Shown here one piece after another: positions 58,958-64,000 of a DNA stretch of 64,000 bases. The notes under the pieces were generated by a model, which was given only the letters and a program-made list of their open reading frames with translations, searched no databases and had not been told where the DNA came from. Position numbers and translations under genes: made by a program. Each line of letters opens with the position of its first letter. Position 1 is the first letter of the stretch. Origin of the DNA: Brucella pseudogrignonensis. Its GTDB lineage: Bacteria; Pseudomonadota; Alphaproteobacteria; Rhizobiales; Rhizobiaceae. Location: NCBI RefSeq assembly GCF_002252525.1, contig NZ_NNRM01000047.1, forward strand, positions 1-64,000, in the 5' to 3' direction.

Positions 58958-61078
58958 TTATCCTGCGCGTAGCAGACGAATGGCCTCATCGCGACCGAAA
59001 AGATAGAGCAGAACGCGCAGTGCCTTTCCGCGTTCGCTTTCAAGGTCGGGGTCGCTGGTCAACACATAACGGGCATCTTTGCGGGCGATTTCCAGCAGGT
59101 CTCCGTGTGCCTCAATCGAAGCAAGACGGAAGCCTGGTGTACCGGATTGGCGGGTGCCAAGCAGCTCGCCTTCACCGCGCAGCTTCAGATCTTCTTCGGC
59201 GATGCGGAAACCGTCTTCCGTTTCACGCATCACCTTGAGACGCGCCTGTCCGATTTCACCAAGCGGACCTTTATAAAGCAGAAGACAGGTGGATGGTTTG
59301 TCGCCACGTCCGACGCGCCCGCGCAGCTGGTGCAATTGGGATAGGCCGAAACGTTCCGCATGTTCGATGACGATGATCGTTGCATCCGGCACGTCGACGC
59401 CAACCTCAATGACGGTGGTGGCGACGAGCAGCCGTGTTTCGCCCTGCTTGAAAGCGCGCATGGCTTCGTCTTTTTCAGCACCATTCATGCGGCCATGGAT
59501 GAGGCCGATCTTGTTGCCAAAAACAGATTTGAGCGATTCAAAGCGTTCTTCGGCGGAAGTCAGCTCTACGACTTCGGATTCCTCAACGAGTGGGCAAATC
59601 CAATAGATCTTCTGCCCTTCGTGAACGGCCTTCCGAATACGCTCGACAAGTTCGCCCATGCGTTCCATGGGCAGAATGGCAGTGGTAATCGGCTGGCGTC
59701 CGGCGGGCTTTTCGGTGAGCTTGGATACATCCATATCGCCAAATGCGGTCAGAACCAGCGTGCGTGGAATAGGGGTTGCCGTCATCACCAGCATGTCGGG
59801 CGCGCTGCCTTTTGCCGTCAGCATCAGACGCTGATGCACGCCGAAACGATGCTGCTCGTCGATGATGACGAAGACGAGATCGTGATACTCGACCTTCTCC
59901 TGAAAAAGCGCATGGGTGCCGATAACAATATCGACTTCGCCGCTTTTCAAGCCCTCAAGCACGGCATTGCGTTCCTTGCCTTTTTCGCGACCTGTAAGAA
60001 GAGCGGCTTTCAGCCCAACCTTTTCTGCCAGAGGCGCAATGGTTGCAAAATGCTGCCTTGCCAGCACTTCCGTAGGCGCCATCAGGGCAGACTGACCACC
60101 AGATTCCGCAGCATGTGCCATCGATAAAAGGCCCACAACCGTCTTACCTGAGCCGACATCGCCTTGTAGCAGGCGAAGCATACGCTCAGGCGATTTAAGA
60201 TCGGTGATGATTTCGCGAACCGCCTGATCCTGGCTCCCGGTCAGTTTATAGGGGAGGTGGCGCATGATTTCAGCAACGATGCGGCCATTGCCTTCCAGCG
60301 GACGCCCTGAAAGGCGGCGTGTTTTGGCACGCACGAGAGCCAGCGCCAGCTGTCCCGCCAGAAACTCGTCATAAGCCAATCTGCGCCGCGTAATGCTTTC
60401 AAGCGCAATATCGCTGGGGTCTTCCGGCAGATGCATCGTGTTGAGTGCGTCTTTGAAAGCGGTAAACCGCTCGCGTGCGATCAGCGGCCCGTCAATCCAC
60501 TCGGGCAGCACCGGCACGCGTGTCAGAGCTTCTTTCATGGCGCGGCCAAGCGTTTTGGAAGAAAGCCCAGCCGTCAACGGATAGACGGGTTCGACCATAG
60601 GCAGATTGGCTGCATCTTCAAGGCTTGCGATATAATCCGGATGCACCATCGAGGCACGCCCGTTGAACCATTCGACCTTGCCGGAAACGATTACAGTTTC
60701 GCCTTCGGGCAGCATCTTTTCAAGCCATGGTAATTGCGCATGAAAGAATGTGAGGATGATTTCGCCGGTATCATCATGCGCAACCACGCGATGCGGAACA
60801 TTGCCGCGTCCGCGCGGTGCTGGCTGATGCTGATCGACCATCACCTCAAGCGTGACAATCGCGCCTTCCTGCGCAAATGCAACGCCGGGACGATTGCGCC
60901 GGTCGATCACACTGTGAGGCGGCAGGAAAAGAAGCTGGCCAACTTTTGGCTCGGCTCCGGGCACATCTGTGCCTAAAAGTTTGCCAAGCAAAGCTGCCAC
61001 TTTCGGGCCAATGCCGGAAAGGGAGCGGACGGAAGCGAAAAACGGATCAAGCACAGACGGACGCATGGCGGGGAGCAT
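58958..61078 (-). CDS. recG: ATP-dependent DNA helicase RecG
   Basis: 706 aa if ATG 61078 is used; ATG 61066 (MRPSVLDPFF) fits family starts nearly as well, and an in-frame extension to 61165 is unlikely. Wedge domain (IVSGKVEWFNG), Walker A LLQGDVGSGKTVVGLL, DEQHRFG, TATPIPRT, and QLRGRVGRGD. Remodels stalled replication forks. Confidence 0.95.
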   Translation of the reverse strand: MLPAMRPSVLDPFFASVRSLSGIGPKVAALLGKLLGTDVPGAEPKVGQLLFLPPHSVIDRRNRPGVAFAQEGAIVTLEVMVDQHQPAPRGRGNVPHRVVAHDDTGEIILTFFHAQLPWLEKMLPEGETVIVSGKVEWFNGRASMVHPDYIASLEDAANLPMVEPVYPLTAGLSSKTLGRAMKEALTRVPVLPEWIDGPLIARERFTAFKDALNTMHLPEDPSDIALESITRRRLAYDEFLAGQLALALVRAKTRRLSGRPLEGNGRIVAEIMRHLPYKLTGSQDQAVREIITDLKSPERMLRLLQGDVGSGKTVVGLLSMAHAAESGGQSALMAPTEVLARQHFATIAPLAEKVGLKAALLTGREKGKERNAVLEGLKSGEVDIVIGTHALFQEKVEYHDLVFVIIDEQHRFGVHQRLMLTAKGSAPDMLVMTATPIPRTLVLTAFGDMDVSKLTEKPAGRQPITTAILPMERMGELVERIRKAVHEGQKIYWICPLVEESEVVELTSAEERFESLKSVFGNKIGLIHGRMNGAEKDEAMRAFKQGETRLLVATTVIEVGVDVPDATIIVIEHAERFGLSQLHQLRGRVGRGDKPSTCLLLYKGPLGEIGQARLKVMRETEDGFRIAEEDLKLRGEGELLGTRQSGTPGFRLASIEAHGDLLEIARKDARYVLTSDPDLESERGKALRVLLYLFGRDEAIRLLRAG

Positions 61079-61212
61079 TAACTGCTTTGCTTTTCTGTGC
61101 AAGCCTTTGAAATAGTTTTGTACTATTTTTGTTCTTATTGAGGAAACTGGTTCCCTCATCGCCAACAGATGCTATATACCGGCAACATATTTGTTAATGG
61201 AGCGCTTAAACA

Positions 61213-61500
61213 ATGACTGGCAGCACACTTGCGGCAGGGAATCTTGATGTAAGGCGTCGCAAGCTTCTGTTCCGCGCCTGGCATCGCGGTATGCGCGAGA
61301 TGGATCTGATCCTCGGCCAGTATGCCGATCAGTATCTTCCAGACTTCACCGATGCACAGTTGGATGAGTTTGAGCAGATTCTTGAGGTGCTCGACCGAGA
61401 TCTTTTGAAGTGGGTGACAGGCGAAAGCGAAACACCACAGGAATACGATACACCTTTATTCCGAGACATTATCGCTTTCCGCGACCGCATAGAATTTTGA
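61213..61500 (+). CDS. sdhE: Succinate dehydrogenase assembly factor SdhE
   Basis: 95 aa. KLLFRAWHRGMREMDLILGQYA holds the RGxxE signature that promotes FAD attachment to SdhA. GGAG 8 nt before ATG. Divergent from recG, 134 bp apart; TATATAC near 61,174 may be a -10 element. Confidence 0.93.
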   Translation: MTGSTLAAGNLDVRRRKLLFRAWHRGMREMDLILGQYADQYLPDFTDAQLDEFEQILEVLDRDLLKWVTGESETPQEYDTPLFRDIIAFRDRIEF

Positions 61501-61512
61501 GAATAAATCCCC

Positions 61513-64000
61513 ATGCCCGTATTCAGCAAATTTGGTCTTAAAACCGGCCCAAGCGTTAAAAATGGCAAGCATATCGTTATCGACGGCGTAGCCGATGGTT
61601 TCGAGGCTTTTTGTCTTGCGCGTCTGGTAGAAGAGATCGGAGAACGCGGGCCTGTCTTGTATATTGTGCGCGATGGGCAGCGCATTGCTGATCTGGAACA
61701 GGTGCTGAACTTTGTTTCGCCCGATCTTCCTGTACTGCATCTGCCAGCATGGGACTGTCTGCCATATGATCGTGTGTCGCCGGGGGCTGACGCATCGGCG
61801 CGCAGGCTTGCGGCACTCGCTGCCTTGGCATCACTCAAGAAAACGCCGCATCCAGCTGTCATTATCACCACTGCCAACGCCATTCTGCAAAAGCTGCCAC
61901 CGCAGGCCGCAATCGCCGAGCAGGTGATTTCCGCACGCCCCGGTAATCAGCTCAATATGAATGATCTGAGTGCGCGGCTTGAGCGTAACGGCTTTGAGCG
62001 TGTCTCGACGGTGCGTGACATTGGCGAATATGCTGTGCGCGGTGGCATTCTTGATCTTTATGCGCCGGGTTCAGAAGAACCGCTGCGGCTCGATTTCTTT
62101 GGCGACACACTCGAAACAATACGCGCGTTTGATCCGGCGTCGCAGCGCACCACAGGCGCGCGCAAGGAATTCGTGCTTCAGCCTATGAGCGAAATTTCGC
62201 TCTCGCCGGATATGATCAGCCGTTTCCGCAAGAATTACGTGGCGATGTTTGGCGCACCACAGCGGGATGATGCGCTTTATCAAGCGATCAGCGAAGGGCG
62301 TCGCTTTGCCGGTATGGAACATTGGCTGCCGCTGTTCTACGACAATCTCGAAACCGTATTTGACCATACGGGCGACATGCCGGTGGTGTTCGATCATCTG
62401 GTACATGAAGCGCTGACCGAGCGCCATACGATGGTCGTCGATCATTTTGAGTCGCGTTTGCGACAGTCCGAAGGCAAAGAGCCGGGCAGCGATGCTGTGC
62501 CGTATAAGCCGGTTAAGCCGGAAGCGCTTTATCTGACGCCACGCGAAGTTGAAGCAATTGCAGAAACGAGTGGTCTGCGCATTGATCTGACACCGTTCGG
62601 CACACCGGAAGTCTCAGGCCGCACGGTTGTTCATGCTGACGTTCATAAAGGTCGCAGTTTTGCAGAAGAGCGCGCTGCGACCGATGTGAACTTGTTTGAA
62701 GCGGCGGTTAAATATATCGCCGATCTGCGCGTGGCTGGCAAAAAAGTGCTGGTGGCTGCATGGTCGGAAGGTTCGCTCGACCGTCTCTTGCAGGTGTTGG
62801 ACGAGCACGGCCTTGAAAAGATCGAGACGGTGGATCGTCTTTCCACTGTAAAGGCACTGTCGCGTGACAACATCACGGCTGCGGTTCTGGCTGTTGAAAG
62901 CGGCTTCGATGCAGGTGATCTCGTTGTCGTTGCCGAACAGGATATTCTGGGCGATCGCCTTGTACGCCGCTCCAAACGCCGTAAGCGCGATCAGGATTTC
63001 ATTTCGGAAGCGGCTTCGCTTTCGGCTGGCGATATCGTGGTTCACGTCGATCACGGTATTGGTCGCTTCGTCGGTCTAAAGACCATCACGGCTGCAGGTG
63101 CGCCGCATGACTGTCTCGAAATTCATTATGCGGGCGATGATCGGCTGTTCCTGCCAGTTGAGAATATTGAGCTGCTCTCTCGCTTCGGGTCGGAAGGATC
63201 GGAAGCAGTTCTTGATAAGCTCGGCGGCGGCGCATGGCAGATGCGCAAAGCCAAGCTCAAGAAGCGCCTGCTTGAGATTGCCGGTCATCTGATCCAGATC
63301 GCAGCCGAACGACAGATGCGTGGCGCGCCAGTCATGCAGCCGCCAGAAGGCCTTTACGCAGAATTCGCAGCGCGTTTCCCTTATGATGAAACCGAAGATC
63401 AGCTGCGCGCCATTGATGCCATCACGGACGATCTGGGTGCAGGCAAGCCAATGGATCGCCTCATCTGCGGTGACGTTGGTTTCGGCAAGACGGAAGTGGC
63501 GCTTCGCGCGGCGTTCGTTGCAGCTTTGAGCGGCTTTCAGGTGGCTGTCGTCGTGCCGACCACGCTTCTGTCGCGCCAGCATTTCAAGACTTTCTCGACG
63601 CGCTTCCATGGTCTTCCGGTCAATGTCGCGCATGCTTCGCGTCTTGTCGGAACGAAAGAGCTGGCCGCCACCAAGAAAGGTCTTGAAAACGGCACTGTCG
63701 ATATTGTGGTTGGCACCCATGCACTATTGGGCAACTCCATCAAGATCAGAAATCTCGGCCTGCTTATCATTGACGAAGAGCAGCATTTTGGCGTGAAGCA
63801 CAAGGAACGGCTTAAGGAACTGAAGTCGGACATTCACGTCCTGACGCTTTCCGCAACGCCGATCCCACGCACATTGCAGCTGGCTTTGACGGGCGTTCGT
63901 GAGCTTTCACTGATTACGACGCCACCGGTCGACCGCATGGCCGTGCGTACCTTCGTATCACCGTTTGATCCCTTGGTGATCCGCGAAACATTGCTGCGCG
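61513..64000 (+). CDS. mfd: Transcription-repair coupling factor Mfd (3' truncated by window)
   Basis: First 829 codons. UvrB-like module at residues 1-300 (VLHLPAWDCLPYDRVSP, GGILDLYAPG), RNA-polymerase interaction domain near 500 (SLSAGDIVVHVDHGIGRFVGL), and translocase with Walker A ICGDVGFGKTE (about 651), DEEQHFG (about 754) and SATPIPRTLQ. Removes stalled RNA polymerase and recruits UvrA. Starts 12 bp after sdhE, so probably co-transcribed. The C-terminus is outside the window. Confidence 0.96.
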   Translation, partial: MPVFSKFGLKTGPSVKNGKHIVIDGVADGFEAFCLARLVEEIGERGPVLYIVRDGQRIADLEQVLNFVSPDLPVLHLPAWDCLPYDRVSPGADASARRLAALAALASLKKTPHPAVIITTANAILQKLPPQAAIAEQVISARPGNQLNMNDLSARLERNGFERVSTVRDIGEYAVRGGILDLYAPGSEEPLRLDFFGDTLETIRAFDPASQRTTGARKEFVLQPMSEISLSPDMISRFRKNYVAMFGAPQRDDALYQAISEGRRFAGMEHWLPLFYDNLETVFDHTGDMPVVFDHLVHEALTERHTMVVDHFESRLRQSEGKEPGSDAVPYKPVKPEALYLTPREVEAIAETSGLRIDLTPFGTPEVSGRTVVHADVHKGRSFAEERAATDVNLFEAAVKYIADLRVAGKKVLVAAWSEGSLDRLLQVLDEHGLEKIETVDRLSTVKALSRDNITAAVLAVESGFDAGDLVVVAEQDILGDRLVRRSKRRKRDQDFISEAASLSAGDIVVHVDHGIGRFVGLKTITAAGAPHDCLEIHYAGDDRLFLPVENIELLSRFGSEGSEAVLDKLGGGAWQMRKAKLKKRLLEIAGHLIQIAAERQMRGAPVMQPPEGLYAEFAARFPYDETEDQLRAIDAITDDLGAGKPMDRLICGDVGFGKTEVALRAAFVAALSGFQVAVVVPTTLLSRQHFKTFSTRFHGLPVNVAHASRLVGTKELAATKKGLENGTVDIVVGTHALLGNSIKIRNLGLLIIDEEQHFGVKHKERLKELKSDIHVLTLSATPIPRTLQLALTGVRELSLITTPPVDRMAVRTFVSPFDPLVIRETLLR

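Noticed and set aside
59360-60127. 255-aa + strand ORF in recG
   Set aside because: Antisense shadow of recG; composition matches a mirrored coding sequence.

Overview
The window is alphaproteobacterial DNA, most likely from the Brucella/Ochrobactrum group of Rhizobiales. The evidence is the gene set and order at the right end (glmU, glmS, recG, sdhE, mfd), an lpiA/mprF-acvB pair, a Rhizobiales-type GCATGTCG...CGACATGC intergenic repeat, and GTTC-N7-GTTC LexA boxes. Species assignment is inference; no search was run.

Positions 1 to about 47,840 are a temperate siphovirus prophage whose left end lies outside the window. The right end is a tyrosine integrase followed by the 3' half of a tRNA-Lys(TTT) gene (attR). 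Layout: (i) 0.3-10.9 kb early and replication genes: SNF2-like helicase coupled to a DNA methyltransferase, a C5 methyltransferase with a second long reading frame nested inside it, a Prim-Pol/RepA-like replication protein, HNH and VRR-NUC nucleases, and an iteron-like region at 8.7-8.9 kb. (ii) 10.9-12.3 kb: structured non-coding DNA, two phage tRNAs, a small wHTH-like gene, a 46-aa gene and a promoter. (iii) 12.3-22.4 kb: HNH, terminase, portal, S49 protease, HK97 capsid, connectors, tail tube and tail chaperones with a probable -1 frameshift. (iv) 22.4-33.9 kb: tail genes, with minus-strand accessory genes slotted between them, including an S26 signal peptidase with an altered dyad. (v) 33.9-36.6 kb: seven terminator-like hairpins in tandem, a glycosyltransferase and two more hairpins. 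(vi) 36.6-38.4 kb: endolysin and Rz/Rz1-type spanins. (vii) 38.5-46.5 kb: cold-shock protein, metallophosphoesterase, nucleotide-related small genes, and two minus-strand operons with SOS boxes, one ending in an SRAP (HMCES/YedK-type) gene. (viii) the integrase.

From 47.9 kb the sequence is host chromosome: a metal-related PepSY membrane protein with a DUF2946-like partner, the acvB-mprF pair for lysyl-phosphatidylglycerol turnover, ccdA, glmU, glmS, recG, sdhE and the first 829 codons of mfd.

Four signals are not explained by ordinary annotation. Five or so phage genes have a hairpin with a C(N)ACCAA loop placed 12-13 nt before an identical ACACGAGGAG ribosome-binding site. Seven unrelated phage proteins carry the tripeptide NDN 7-12 residues from their C-terminus. 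A 344-codon frame is nested in the C5 methyltransferase gene. Eleven related terminator-like hairpins, seven in tandem, point to the minus strand where mostly no gene is visible.
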